A stretch of 64,000 nt of DNA from Bradyrhizobium centrolobii (GTDB lineage Bacteria > Pseudomonadota > Alphaproteobacteria > Rhizobiales > Xanthobacteraceae): positions 329,308-393,307 of the forward strand of contig NZ_LUUB01000079.1 of assembly GCF_001641635.1 (NCBI RefSeq), given 5' to 3'. Position 1 is the stretch's first letter, and the number at the start of each line of letters is the position of its first letter. Positions 26,273 to 35,868 of this stretch are shown here, one piece after another. Both the position numbers and the translations under genes were made by a program. A model generated the notes under the pieces. The model saw only the letters and a list, made by a program, of their open reading frames with translations. It ran no database searches and had not been told where the DNA came from.

Positions 26273-27007
26273 TTGTCGTCGTCCCAGCCCTCGGTTTCCA
26301 TTGTCGTTCCCGTGCGCAACGAAGCCGACAACATTGCGCCGCTGATCGAGGAGATCACCGCGGCGCTCGATGGCCGCTGGGCCTACGAGATCATCTACGT
26401 CAACGACGGTTCGACCGATACGACCGGCGAGCGTCTCGCTGCGATCATGAAGCAGCGCGGGAATCTGCGTCAGCTTCGTCATGCCAAATCGACCGGACAG
26501 TCGGCAGCGGTACGCAGCGGCGTGCGTGCAGCGCGCGGTGCGATCGTCGCGACGCTCGACGGCGACGGCCAGAACAATCCGGCGTTCCTACCGGACCTGA
26601 TCGCGGCGGTCGAGAAGGGCGTGCGGGTTGGGCTCGCCGCGGGCCAGCGGGTCGGGCGCAAGGACACCGGATTCAAGAAGCTCCAGTCGCGCATTGCCAA
26701 CGGCGTCCGCAGTTCCATCCTGAATGACGGTACGCGCGACACCGGCTGCGGGTTGAAGGCATTCCGGCGCGATGTCTTCCTGTTGCTGCCCTATTTCGAC
26801 GGGCTGCACCGCTTCCTGCCGGCGCTGATGCGCCGTGAAGGCTACGAGATTGCCTATGTCGACGTGATCGACCGGCCGCGCCGTTCCGGCGTGTCAAATT
26901 ACGGCTTCTTCGACCGGCTATGGATCGGGATCATGGATCTCGCCGGCGTGTGGTGGCTGATCCGCCGCAAGAAGCCGACACCCGAGGTGACCGAGGTAAC
27001 GCTTTGA
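26273..27007 (+). CDS. GT2 glycosyltransferase, dolichol-phosphate-mannose synthase-like
   Basis: This 244-residue enzyme has the GT-A nucleotide-sugar fold: SIVVPVRNEADNIAPLIEEI, IIYVNDGSTDTTGERL and ATLDGDGQNNP with the DxD-type metal motif, then DTGCGLKAFRRDVF as in DPM1/ArnC. It would load a sugar onto polyprenyl phosphate on the inner face of the membrane. No membrane helices follow the catalytic domain, as in soluble DPM1. No ATG fits, so the start is probably TTG at 26273. It feeds the ArnT-like transferase two genes upstream, by inference. Confidence 0.88.
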   Translation: MSSSQPSVSIVVPVRNEADNIAPLIEEITAALDGRWAYEIIYVNDGSTDTTGERLAAIMKQRGNLRQLRHAKSTGQSAAVRSGVRAARGAIVATLDGDGQNNPAFLPDLIAAVEKGVRVGLAAGQRVGRKDTGFKKLQSRIANGVRSSILNDGTRDTGCGLKAFRRDVFLLLPYFDGLHRFLPALMRREGYEIAYVDVIDRPRRSGVSNYGFFDRLWIGIMDLAGVWWLIRRKKPTPEVTEVTL

Positions 27008-27324
27008 TGACGAGCCTGCTGAACTACCTGCACGATGTCTTCATCGTGAAATTCGACGCCTGGGTCGCGCTCGGCTTCATTGCCCAGGCCTTCTTCACCA
27101 TGCGCTTCCTGGTGCAGTGGATCGCTTCCGAGCGCGCGCGCAAGAGCGTCGTGCCGGTCGCGTTCTGGTTCTTCTCGATCGGCGGCGGCGTGCTGCTCCT
27201 GATCTATGCGCTTTACCGCCGCGATCCCGTGTTCATCGCCGGACAGGCGTTCGGCCTGATCGTCTATTTCCGTAACGTCTACTTCATCATCCTGAACGGC
27301 AGGGCGCCGGTCGCGAGCGACTGA
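27007..27324 (+). CDS. Lipid A biosynthesis N-terminal domain (LAB_N) protein
   Basis: This 105-residue protein with three or four membrane helices carries the LAB_N pattern (FFTMRFLVQWIASERARKS and RDPVFIAGQAFGLIVYFRN). Free-standing LAB_N proteins are often found next to DPM1-like GT2 genes. Its ATG overlaps the stop of the GT2 gene by one base (TGATG), showing tight coupling. It may help the GT2 enzyme act on its lipid carrier, which is inference. Confidence 0.88.
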   Translation: MTSLLNYLHDVFIVKFDAWVALGFIAQAFFTMRFLVQWIASERARKSVVPVAFWFFSIGGGVLLLIYALYRRDPVFIAGQAFGLIVYFRNVYFIILNGRAPVASD

Positions 27325-27387
27325 AGCTCTGGTGACATCGATCGGATGGAGGCTGTCGCAAGACGGTTGAGCTCGAAGGTTCGACGC

Positions 27388-27816
27388 ATGAACAAACTGT
27401 CGGTTGTTCTGTTCGCGTCAACCCTTCTGGTCGGCTTGCTGTTGCTCGGGCTTGGCCTTTCCGAGGCCGGCAGCACCGCCGCGTTTCTTGCGCGAGCCGA
27501 GCAGGCGGAAGGGCGTTTCGTGGGGGCCGTCGCGCGAACGGGCGGAAATCATGGTGGGACGTTCCTCTATCCGAAGTTTCAGTTCGTGACGACCGACGGC
27601 CGCTCAATGACGTTCACGTCCACATCGGGCTCGACCGACCAGCCCTATTTCGACGGCGAGCGGGTCAGGATTATCTATGATCCGCAACGGCCCGAAGATG
27701 CGCGCCTGGTATCGTTCCTGACCTTGTGGATCGCCCCGATCCTGCTTTGCTGCACCGGTCTGCTTCTCTCGGGAGGGGCAATTCTTCTTCGGCGCCGGCT
27801 GAAGGCGGTGCGGTAG
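27388..27816 (+). CDS. DUF3592 domain membrane protein
   Basis: This 142-residue protein has a membrane helix at each end (residues 4-24 and 110-132) with an outer beta domain between them, including the pattern VRIIYDPQRPEDARL typical of DUF3592. The family has no known function. It is preceded by a 63-base gap from the LAB_N gene and could still belong to that transcript. It is convergent with the Na/Pi cotransporter gene. Confidence 0.8.
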   Translation: MNKLSVVLFASTLLVGLLLLGLGLSEAGSTAAFLARAEQAEGRFVGAVARTGGNHGGTFLYPKFQFVTTDGRSMTFTSTSGSTDQPYFDGERVRIIYDPQRPEDARLVSFLTLWIAPILLCCTGLLLSGGAILLRRRLKAVR

Positions 27817-27834
27817 CGCTGGCGGCAGCAGAGG

Positions 27835-27856
27835 GCGCTCGGCGTACGCCGAGCGC
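27835..27856. terminator. Perfect 22-base palindrome between convergent genes
   Basis: GCGCTCGGCGT is followed directly by its complement ACGCCGAGCGC. It fills the 46-base gap between two convergent genes and likely acts as a terminator in both directions. Confidence 0.6.
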
Positions 27857-27862
27857 TGTTGA

Positions 27863-29554
27863 TTAGCGCGGCACGCCAGACGCTGCGCCGGAGGCGGGGA
27901 GGACGGCCTGATCTGCCTCGTTCCTGCGATAGGGCTCGCCGGCGGCATCCAGCACGGGATAGGCGACCGAGCAGATATGCGAGTGGATGCGGCGCAGGTC
28001 GCGCAGCACGTCGAGATGCAGCGACGTGGTCTCGATGGTCTCGGGGCGGCCCTCGCGCAGGCGGTCGAGATGGCGCTCGACGGCGGCGAGTTCGGTGTTG
28101 CGCAGCGCTGTCTTCTCCAAGAGCAGCTTCCGTGCCTCGTTCGCATCGCCCGACATGAAAACGCCGAAAGCGATCCGCAGCGAATCCATCGTGCGCTTGT
28201 GGAACGCGGCGAGTTCGTCAGCCCCCTCCAGCGAGAACTGGAAGCGTCGCTTGATCTTCTTGGTGGCGAGCTCGCTCAGGTTCTTGTCGATGATGTCGCC
28301 GATATGTTCGAGATTGATGGCGAAGGAGATGATCTCCATCGCGCGGCGCCCCTCGCTCTCGTCGAGGCTGCCGCGGGTCAGTTTCGTCACGTAGAGCTTG
28401 ATCGCTTCGTCGAGGCCGTCGACGGCGTTGTCCATCTTCGAGACCTGGTCGACCAGCGCGCGGTCGCCCGTCATCATCGCGGCCATCACCTTGCGCAGCA
28501 TCACCTCGACGAGATCGCCCATGCGCAAGGTCTCGCGCGCGGCGTCGGCGAGCGCGAGTGACGGCGTCTCCAAAGCGCTCTCGTCGAGATAGCGCGGCCG
28601 GGCCGGGTCCGCCTCCTGCGCGCGATCGGGCAGGAGCCAGGTCAGCAGGCGCGACATCGCATCGAGCAGGCCGATGAAGATGACGGCCGTTCCGACGTTG
28701 AAGGCGATGTGGAAGGCCGCCGTCATCCTGGCGAGATCGGGCTGCCAGGCATGCATGTGCCCGGCGATCGCGGTCAGGAAAGGCAATACGAGGACGATCC
28801 CGATCACGCGATTGACGAGATTGCCGACCGGCAGGCGATAGCTCGCGGGATCGTCGCGCCGGGCCCCCTCGAACACGGGATTGATGGCGCTGCCGAGATT
28901 GGCGCCGAGCACCAGCGCCAGGGCGGCGTAAGGTGAAATGAACTGCGAATATGCCAGCGACATGATCAGGAGCACGCTGGCGACGCTCGAATGCACGGCC
29001 CAGGTGATAAGCGCCGCGATTACGATGCAGAGCACGGGATCGGTCGTGATGGCCGACATCACCACGCGCACGCCGGGTGCGTTCTCCGCCGGCGCCAGGG
29101 TGTCGAGCAGGATATGCAGCGACAGCAGCATCAAGCCGAGACCGATCGAGACACGGCCGATATCCTTGATCCGCGAGCGCGGGCCCGAGCGGAAGGCGAC
29201 GAGACCGAGCACGAACAGCACCGGCGCGACCGCCGCGATATTGAACGACAGCACTTGCACGATCAGCGTCGTGCCGACATTGGCGCCGAGCATGATGGCG
29301 AGCGCCGCGGCGAGGCTGACGAGGCCTTCGGCCGCAAACGAGCTGGTGATCAGGGCGGTCGCCGTGCTGCTCTGGAGCAAGGCGGTGAGCCCGAGGCCGG
29401 CGGCAAAGGCGCTGAAGCGATTCCTCAGCGCCTTGCCGAGCAGCCGCCGCAGGTCCGGGCCGAAGGCGCGCAAGATGCCGCTGTGGACCATGTGCAGGCC
29501 CCACAGCAAAAGCGCCACGCCGCCCATCAGATCGAGCAGAACCAACGTTCCCAT
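27863..29554 (-). CDS. Na/Pi cotransporter family protein with PhoU-like C-terminus
   Basis: This 563-residue protein has an NptA-type transporter domain (residues 1 to about 310) with two inverted repeats carrying the QSSTA motif (LGLTALLQSSTATALITSS) and its partner (WAVHSSVASVLLIMSLA). The C-terminal 220 residues form a PhoU-like helical domain (ALRNTELAAVERHLDRLREG). The family carries phosphate with sodium or other ions. No pst or pho genes are near. The full length matches the YjbB/NptA-PhoU class. Confidence 0.9.
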   Translation of the reverse strand: MGTLVLLDLMGGVALLLWGLHMVHSGILRAFGPDLRRLLGKALRNRFSAFAAGLGLTALLQSSTATALITSSFAAEGLVSLAAALAIMLGANVGTTLIVQVLSFNIAAVAPVLFVLGLVAFRSGPRSRIKDIGRVSIGLGLMLLSLHILLDTLAPAENAPGVRVVMSAITTDPVLCIVIAALITWAVHSSVASVLLIMSLAYSQFISPYAALALVLGANLGSAINPVFEGARRDDPASYRLPVGNLVNRVIGIVLVLPFLTAIAGHMHAWQPDLARMTAAFHIAFNVGTAVIFIGLLDAMSRLLTWLLPDRAQEADPARPRYLDESALETPSLALADAARETLRMGDLVEVMLRKVMAAMMTGDRALVDQVSKMDNAVDGLDEAIKLYVTKLTRGSLDESEGRRAMEIISFAINLEHIGDIIDKNLSELATKKIKRRFQFSLEGADELAAFHKRTMDSLRIAFGVFMSGDANEARKLLLEKTALRNTELAAVERHLDRLREGRPETIETTSLHLDVLRDLRRIHSHICSVAYPVLDAAGEPYRRNEADQAVLPASGAASGVPR

Positions 29555-29687
29555 GCTCCGTATCCGGATTGGAGTCGGAGGATCAGGCTAGCGCCAAACG
29601 ACTGCGCATCAAACCATTTGTTGGCGCGTCGGCCTTAACGCCTGCGGCGGCTGCGCGTTCCGCAGGCGCGATGCCTCGCCCGCAGGC

Positions 29688-30881
29688 TCACATTGCCGCC
29701 GTGAGGGCAGCGAAGCCACGCTCCAGATCAGCCTTGAGGTCGTCGACGTTCTCGAGCCCGATGTGGAGCCGCAGCGTCGGCCCGCCCGGCGACCACTTGG
29801 TCGCGGTGCGATAGCTATCGCAGTCGAAGGGAATCACGAGGCTCTCGAAGCCGCCCCAGGAATAGCCCATGCCGAACAGTTTTACGGTATCGAGCATGGC
29901 GTCGACAGCGGCTTGCGGCGCGGGCTTCAGCACGATGCTGAACAGGCCGGAGGCGCCGGTGAAGTCGCGTTTCCAGATCGCATGTCCCGGATCGGTTTCG
30001 AGCGCGGGGTGCAGCACGCGCGCGACCTCGGGCCGCGTCGCGAGCCAGCGCGCCATCTCGAGCCCCGAGCGGTGGTGCTGCGCAAGCCGCACCGACAGCG
30101 TGCGCATCCCGCGCAGCGCGAGGAAGACGTCGTCGGGCCCGGCGCAGACGCCGAGCAGGCGGATGGTCTCGGCCACCAGCGGCCAGGCCTTGGCGTTGGC
30201 GGAGATCGTGCCGAACATGATGTCGGAGTGGCCGCCGATATATTTGGTGGCGGCCTGCATGCTGATGTCGACGCCCTGGTCGAGCGAGCGGTGATAGAGC
30301 GGGGTCGCCCAGGTGTTGTCGTCGATGACCAGCGCGCCGCGCGCATGCGCGACCTCTGCTATGGCGCGAATATCGGGCATCTCGAAGGACTGCGAGCCTG
30401 GCGCCTCGACCAGCACCGCACGGGTGTTGGGCTTGAACAGCGCCGCGATTCCCGCGCCGATCAGCGGGTCGAAATAGGTGGTCTCGACGCCGTACCGGGC
30501 GAGCAGGCCGTTGCAGAAGTTGCGCGAGGGGCGATAGACGTTGTCGCAGACCAGGAGGTGATCGCCGGCCTTCAGCACGGCGAGCAGGGTGGTGCTGATC
30601 GCCGCCAGCCCCGAAGGCGCGATGCCGACGCCAGCGCATTGCGGCCCCTCCAGCGCCATCAGCGTCTCCTGGAGTGCCTTGGTGGTGGGGGTGCCGTGAC
30701 GGCCGTACTGGAACTCGCCGCGATGGGCGTGCAGGTCCTCGACGGTCGGATAGAGCACGGTCGAGCCGTGGACCACCGGCGGATTGACGAACCCCTTCTG
30801 CGCCTTGGTGTCGCGGCCGGAGGTCACCAGCCGGGTGTCGGCATGTTGCGGAAGGGGGGCACCGCCCTGCGAAGAATCCAT
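29688..30881 (-). CDS. metC: Cystathionine beta-lyase
   Basis: This 397-residue PLP enzyme of the Cys/Met metabolism family would split cystathionine to homocysteine, pyruvate and ammonia in methionine synthesis. The PLP lysine is Lys213 in SMQAATKYIGGHSDIM; other family blocks are YGRHGTPTTKALQE and GGFESLVIP near the end, the latter typical of beta-lyases. Cystathionine gamma-lyase or other relatives are less likely. The gene is divergent from aapJ and has no close partner on its strand. Confidence 0.9.
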   Translation of the reverse strand: MDSSQGGAPLPQHADTRLVTSGRDTKAQKGFVNPPVVHGSTVLYPTVEDLHAHRGEFQYGRHGTPTTKALQETLMALEGPQCAGVGIAPSGLAAISTTLLAVLKAGDHLLVCDNVYRPSRNFCNGLLARYGVETTYFDPLIGAGIAALFKPNTRAVLVEAPGSQSFEMPDIRAIAEVAHARGALVIDDNTWATPLYHRSLDQGVDISMQAATKYIGGHSDIMFGTISANAKAWPLVAETIRLLGVCAGPDDVFLALRGMRTLSVRLAQHHRSGLEMARWLATRPEVARVLHPALETDPGHAIWKRDFTGASGLFSIVLKPAPQAAVDAMLDTVKLFGMGYSWGGFESLVIPFDCDSYRTATKWSPGGPTLRLHIGLENVDDLKADLERGFAALTAAM

Positions 30882-31262
30882 GCGTCTGCTTCCAATGTTT
30901 GTTTCTGCGAAGACGCGCGTCGCGCCCCCGGGCCGGCGGGAGACCGCGGCCCGTTAATAACAGAACACAGAAGAGTCCCGTCAACCCCTTGACCCGGCTC
31001 GCCAGTCGTTCTGTAAATGCGCAGGTGCTATTCAGTCGCCGCATGTTGAGGGGCCTGCCGCGACCTTCGATCCATCGCCTGACCGGACCAAGCGCCATAG
31101 CCACAACGGCAGGCGCCTGCGGCGGGGATTAAGGTGTGGCCCTCCAGGATGGGCGGGTGTTCGGCAAAGCTTCCCAGCATGACTCTTGCAAGGACAGCCT
31201 TCGCAGAGATGATCCTGAGACAACATTCCTGACCTTGAGAAGACTTTGAAAGGCTCCAGCCC
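30882..31262. other. Divergent promoter region between metC and aapJ
   Basis: These 381 bases should contain both promoters. AAAGG stands nine bases before the aapJ ATG. I looked for a SAM riboswitch ahead of metC and saw no match. No protein-coding frame is convincing. Confidence 0.55.
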
Positions 31263-32279
31263 ATGAAACGCGTAACTCTGGCTCTCACTCTTGCTCTTGC
31301 CGGGGGCCTGACGGCCCAGTCTGCCGACGCGCAAACGCTCAAGACCGTCAAGGACCGGGGCATGCTGTCCTGCGGCGTGAGCCAGGGTCTGCCGGGCTTT
31401 TCGTCCCCCGATGACAAGGGCAACTGGACCGGGATCGACGTCGACGTCTGCCGCGCCATCGCGGCCACGATCTTCAACGATACGACCAAAGTCAAATATG
31501 TGCCGCTGTCGGCCAAGGACCGCTTCACCGCGCTGCAATCCGGCGAGATCGACGTGCTGTCGCGCAACACCACCTGGACGATCTCGCGCGACACTTCGCT
31601 CGGCGCCAACTTCACCGGCGTGACTTATTATGACGGGCAGGGCTTCATGGTGAAGAAGTCGCTCAAGGTCAATTCCGCGCTCGAACTGAACAGCGCCTCG
31701 GTCTGCGTGCAGACCGGCACCACGACCGAGCTGAACCTCGCCGACTACTTCAAGGCCAACAACATGAAGTACGAGGTGATCGCGTTCGGCACCATCGATG
31801 AAGCGATCAAGGCCTACGAATCCGGGCGCTGCGATGCCTTCACGGACGATGCGTCCGGGCTCTATGCCAGTCGTTTGAAGCTCGCGAACCCGGCCGATCA
31901 TATCGTGCTGCCGGAAATCATTTCGAAGGAGCCGCTCGGGCCGATGGTGCGCCACGGCGACGATCAATGGTTCGATCTGGTGAAATGGACGCTGTTCGCG
32001 ATGATCACCGCGGAAGAACTGGGTATCACCCAGAAGAACGTCGATGAGATGGCCAAATCCGATAAGCCGGAACTGAAGCGGGTGCTCGGCACCGATGGCA
32101 ATCTCGGCGAACAGCTCGGTGTGACGAAGGACTGGGTCGTGCGGATCGTAAAGTCGGTCGGCAACTACGGCGAAGTCTTCGATCGCAATGTTGGTACCGG
32201 CTCGCCGCTTGGTATTGCCCGAGGCATCAACAATCTCTGGAACAAAGGCGGTATACAGTACGCGCCGCCGATCCGCTGA
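31263..32279 (+). CDS. aapJ: General L-amino acid ABC transporter, periplasmic binding protein AapJ
   Basis: This 338-residue protein has a signal peptide (cleavage after SADAQ, residue 24) and a class 3 amino-acid binding fold: LSCGVSQGLPGFSSPDDKGN, then WTGIDVDVCRAIAATIF and the later CDAFTDDASGLYASRL. It is the first gene of aapJQMP, the rhizobial broad-range amino-acid uptake system. The length is larger than that of typical HisJ-type proteins, as expected for AapJ. Confidence 0.94.
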   Translation: MKRVTLALTLALAGGLTAQSADAQTLKTVKDRGMLSCGVSQGLPGFSSPDDKGNWTGIDVDVCRAIAATIFNDTTKVKYVPLSAKDRFTALQSGEIDVLSRNTTWTISRDTSLGANFTGVTYYDGQGFMVKKSLKVNSALELNSASVCVQTGTTTELNLADYFKANNMKYEVIAFGTIDEAIKAYESGRCDAFTDDASGLYASRLKLANPADHIVLPEIISKEPLGPMVRHGDDQWFDLVKWTLFAMITAEELGITQKNVDEMAKSDKPELKRVLGTDGNLGEQLGVTKDWVVRIVKSVGNYGEVFDRNVGTGSPLGIARGINNLWNKGGIQYAPPIR

Positions 32280-32297
32280 CCAAATGAGCAGGCGGCC

Positions 32298-33503
32298 GTG
32301 AGCATCGAGCCCCGAAACCCGCCACGGCAGTATGTCCTCAAGCTGAAGCGTGCGCTCGGCGGCAAGGCTGGGTGGAATGGCGTGGCCGTGCAGATCGCCT
32401 TCGCCGCGATCCTGGCCTGGATTGCCTACGAGATCGTGGCCAATGCGAGCGCCAACCTGGAGACCCAGCACATCGCGGCGGGATTTGGGTTCCTGACCAA
32501 CAATGCGGGCTTTGACGTTAGTCAGAGCCTGATCTCCTATTCAGGCTCTGACACCTACATGCGGGTGTTCGTGGTCGGCCTCCTGAACACCCTGCTGGTC
32601 TCTGTGATCGGCATCGTCTTCGCCACCGTGATCGGCTTCGTGGTCGCGCTGTGCCGGCTCTCGCCGAACTGGCTGTTGTCGCGGGTCGGCGGCATCTATG
32701 TCGAGACCATCCGCAACCTGCCGCTGCTGTTTCAGATCCTGTTCTGGTACCTCGCCGTGCTTGCCGCACTGCCGGGACCGCGGCAGAGCATTTCGATCCT
32801 GGGCGCGGCCTTCCTCAACAATCGTGGCATGATCGTTCCGCGACCGATCGGCGAGGCGGGCCTGGAGCCGTTTCTGGCGATCCTTGGCCTCGGCATCGTC
32901 GCCTCGCTGGCGCTGCGCATCTACGCGCGGCGGGCACTGTTCCAGCGCGGCCAGATGATCCATATCTGGCCCTATGTGCTGACCTTCCTCGTCGGGCTGC
33001 CGTTGATCACGATGGCGATCTTCGGTCTGCCCTTCACGCTCGAACTGCCGCAGCTCAAGGGCTTCAATTTCGCCGGCGGCACGCGCGTCATTCCTGAGTT
33101 CGTGGCGCTGACGGTGGCACTGTCGACCTATACGGCCGCCTTCATCGCCGAGATCGTGCGCGCCGGCATCCTGTCGGTCCACAAGGGCCAGATGGAGGCG
33201 GGCTCCTCGCTGGGGCTGAGCCGCGGTGCGACGCTGCGGCTGATCGTGGTGCCGCAGGCCATGCGCGTGATCGTGCCGCCGCTGACCAATCAGTACCTCA
33301 ATCTCACCAAGAACTCGTCGCTCGCGGTTGCGATCGGCTATCCTGACCTCGTCTCGGTTTGGGCCGGCACCGCGCTGAGCCAGACCGGGCAGGCGATCGA
33401 GATCATCGCGACGACGATGGCCGTCTATCTCCTGATCTCGCTGGTCACCAGCGCGATCATGAGCGTCTATGGCTGGCGCCTCAACCGGAGCCTGGGCGCA
33501 TGA
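32298..33503 (+). CDS. aapQ: General L-amino acid ABC transporter permease AapQ
   Basis: This 401-residue membrane protein has the ABC amino-acid permease signature in its C-terminal half (SAGLSRGATLRL equivalent: SSLGLSRGATLRLIVVPQAM) and a long extra N-terminal part typical of AapQ. It starts with GTG at 32298. Its stop overlaps the aapM start as ATGA. It would form a heterodimeric channel with AapM. Confidence 0.93.
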   Translation: MSIEPRNPPRQYVLKLKRALGGKAGWNGVAVQIAFAAILAWIAYEIVANASANLETQHIAAGFGFLTNNAGFDVSQSLISYSGSDTYMRVFVVGLLNTLLVSVIGIVFATVIGFVVALCRLSPNWLLSRVGGIYVETIRNLPLLFQILFWYLAVLAALPGPRQSISILGAAFLNNRGMIVPRPIGEAGLEPFLAILGLGIVASLALRIYARRALFQRGQMIHIWPYVLTFLVGLPLITMAIFGLPFTLELPQLKGFNFAGGTRVIPEFVALTVALSTYTAAFIAEIVRAGILSVHKGQMEAGSSLGLSRGATLRLIVVPQAMRVIVPPLTNQYLNLTKNSSLAVAIGYPDLVSVWAGTALSQTGQAIEIIATTMAVYLLISLVTSAIMSVYGWRLNRSLGA

Positions 33504-35020
33504 CCGACATCACTGCGTCGTCCTTCGTCAGGCAGGATCTGGTTCCGGAACGCCCGGCGCCGGTCAAGACCACGGGATTCGTCGGCTTCCTGCGCACGCG
33601 CCTCCTCAACTCGCCGACCAACATCCTGCTCACGATCCTCGGCCTGCTGCTGCTCTGGTACACCGTCATCCCGGCTTTCCAGTTCCTGTTCGTCGACGCG
33701 GTCTGGACAGGCAAGGACCGCACGGCCTGTCTTGCGGAAAACGCCGGGCACCCGGTCGGCGCGTGCTGGCCCTATATCCAGGCCAAGTTCACCCAGCTCA
33801 TCTACGGCTTCTATCCGGAGGCGGCGCGGTGGCGCGTGAACGTGACCTTCGCCCTCGGCGCCGTGCTGCTCCTGCCGCTGCTCATTCCGCGCCTGCCTGC
33901 AAAGGGCGTGAACTCGGGTCTGTTCTTCCTCGCCTTTCCCGTCGTCGCGTTCTTCCTGCTCCACGGCGGCGGTATCAAGGGCTTTGGCGTGAGCTGGGCG
34001 GCCGGCCTGCTCCAACTCTTCGATGACAGCATCAGCGGCGCCGGCCAGGTGCTGGTCAATCTCAGCAGGAGCTCGGCCATAGGCCCGCTGTTTTGGGCGC
34101 TTGGCAATCTTATCGTCCTGCTCGGCACCGTCATCTCCTGGGTGATCTTCCCGCTGACCTGGCTCAGCGATCAGCTTCAGGCTTCCGGCCAGGCCGTCTG
34201 GATCGACTTCGTCGTCACCGCCATTATCGTGTGCGCGATCCTGTTCGTGCTGGGCGGCGGCATGCGGACCGGGCCGCGGGCGCTGGTCACAGGCATCGCC
34301 ACGTTCGCGAGCATTGCGGCGGTGATCAAGCTGATGGACCTCGATCATGGCGGCCTGCCCATCGTCGATACCCGGCTCTGGGGCGGGCTCCTGGTGACGC
34401 TGGTGATCGCCATCACCGGCATCGTGGCCTCGCTGCCGATCGGCATCGCACTTGCCCTCGGCCGACGTTCGACCATTCCGCTGATCCGGATATTCTCGAT
34501 CACCTTCATCGAGTTCTGGCGCGGCGTGCCGCTGATCACGGTGCTGTTCTTCGCGACCTACATGCTGCCGCTGTTTTTGCCCGGCAATTTCACGGTCGAT
34601 GGCCTCGTGCGCGCGCTGATCGGCGTTGCCCTGTTCACCGGCGCGTATCAGGCCGAGAACGTCCGCGGCGGGCTCGCCGCGGTCCCCCGCGGGCAATCGG
34701 AGGCCGCAGCGGCGCTCGGGCTCTCCTGGTGGCGGACGACCTCGCTGATCGTGCTGCCGCAGGCGCTGCGCCACGTCATCCCGAGCATCGTGAACAGCTT
34801 CATTTCACTGTTCAAGGACACCTCGCTGGTTTCGATCGTCGCGCTGTTCGACCTGCTGGGCTCGCTGCGGGCCTCGTTCGCCGACCCGGTCTGGACAACG
34901 CCGTCGACCGCGTTTACGGGCTTCGCCTTCACCGGCATCATCTATTTCATCTTCTGCTTTGGAATGTCGCGTTACTCGCTCTTCGTCGAGCACCGTCTCA
35001 ACGCCCACCGTCGCAACTGA
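33500..35020 (+). CDS. aapM: General L-amino acid ABC transporter permease AapM
   Basis: This 506-residue protein is the second permease. Its C-terminal 230 residues hold the transport fold with the coupling loop [20 protein letters not shown], while the long N-terminal half has additional membrane helices, as in known AapM proteins. The ATG at 33500 overlaps the aapQ stop. The open frame extends upstream, but only as shadow of aapQ. Confidence 0.93.
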   Translation: MTDITASSFVRQDLVPERPAPVKTTGFVGFLRTRLLNSPTNILLTILGLLLLWYTVIPAFQFLFVDAVWTGKDRTACLAENAGHPVGACWPYIQAKFTQLIYGFYPEAARWRVNVTFALGAVLLLPLLIPRLPAKGVNSGLFFLAFPVVAFFLLHGGGIKGFGVSWAAGLLQLFDDSISGAGQVLVNLSRSSAIGPLFWALGNLIVLLGTVISWVIFPLTWLSDQLQASGQAVWIDFVVTAIIVCAILFVLGGGMRTGPRALVTGIATFASIAAVIKLMDLDHGGLPIVDTRLWGGLLVTLVIAITGIVASLPIGIALALGRRSTIPLIRIFSITFIEFWRGVPLITVLFFATYMLPLFLPGNFTVDGLVRALIGVALFTGAYQAENVRGGLAAVPRGQSEAAAALGLSWWRTTSLIVLPQALRHVIPSIVNSFISLFKDTSLVSIVALFDLLGSLRASFADPVWTTPSTAFTGFAFTGIIYFIFCFGMSRYSLFVEHRLNAHRRN

Positions 35021-35031
35021 TCGAGCTCACC

Positions 35032-35772
35032 ATGTCAGACAATCAAATCGTCAAGATTTCCGGTCTCAACAAGTGGTACGGCGAGTTTCACGTGCTGCGC
35101 GACATCGACCTCGAGGTCAAGAAGGGCGAGCGCATCGTGATCTGTGGCCCCTCGGGCTCGGGCAAGTCGACGTTGATCCGCTGCATCAACGCGCTCGAGG
35201 AATTCCAGGAGGGTGAGATCGTCGTAGACGGCATCGAGCTCGGGCCGAACCTCAAGCACATCGATGCGGTGCGCCGCGAGGTCGGCATGGTGTTCCAGAG
35301 TTTCAACCTGTTCCCGCATCTCACCGTGCTGGACAACTGCACGCTGGCGCCGATTTGGGTGCGCAACATCCCCAAGAAGGACGCCGAAGCGACCGCCATG
35401 AAGTTTTTGGAGCGGGTCAAGATCCCGCACCAGGCCAACAAGTTTCCGGGTCAGATGTCGGGCGGTCAGCAGCAGCGCGTCGCGATCGCCCGGGCGCTGA
35501 CGATGAATCCGAAGGTGATGCTGTTCGACGAGCCGACCTCGGCGCTCGATCCCGAAATGGTCAAGGAGGTGCTCGACACCATGGTCGACCTCGCCAGGGA
35601 GGGCATGACCATGCTGGTCGTCACCCACGAGATGGGCTTCGCGAAGGAAGTCGCCAACCGCGTCGTGTTCATGGATGCCGGCCAGATCATCGAAGCCAAT
35701 ACGCCCGGTGAATTCTTCGCCAACCCGCAGCACGCGCGCTCAAAGCTGTTCCTGAGCCAGATCTTGCGCTGA
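35032..35772 (+). CDS. aapP: General L-amino acid ABC transporter ATP-binding protein AapP
   Basis: This 246-residue ATPase has Walker [11 protein letters not shown]-loop [16 protein letters not shown], signature [15 protein letters not shown], Walker [13 protein letters not shown] and the switch His in VVTHEMGFA. The size and PFDE-like acidic pattern match the polar amino-acid class. It is the last gene of the operon, 11 bases after aapM. Confidence 0.95.
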   Translation: MSDNQIVKISGLNKWYGEFHVLRDIDLEVKKGERIVICGPSGSGKSTLIRCINALEEFQEGEIVVDGIELGPNLKHIDAVRREVGMVFQSFNLFPHLTVLDNCTLAPIWVRNIPKKDAEATAMKFLERVKIPHQANKFPGQMSGGQQQRVAIARALTMNPKVMLFDEPTSALDPEMVKEVLDTMVDLAREGMTMLVVTHEMGFAKEVANRVVFMDAGQIIEANTPGEFFANPQHARSKLFLSQILR

Positions 35773-35785
35773 AGCGGGCTGCCGT

Positions 35786-35823
35786 AGGGTGGTCAAAGGC
35801 GCTCTCGCGCCGTGTCTGGCCGA
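35786..35823. repeat. Degenerate GTAGGGTGG-type repeat
   Basis: GTAGGGTGGTCAAAGGCGCT followed by CTCGCGCC resembles one arm of the GTAGGGTGG family of intergenic repeats (compare 1951-2040), with the small hairpin GGCGC/GCGCC. It lies between convergent aapP and the cysteine synthase gene. The match is partial. Confidence 0.5.
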
Positions 35824-35868
35824 GCGGCGACCGCCACGCCTAGGACGAGCGGCCGCAATCGTCTCGAC

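Noticed and set aside
30882-31262. SAM riboswitch ahead of metC
   Set aside because: No conserved SAM-I or SAM-II core could be matched by eye in the leader on the minus strand.
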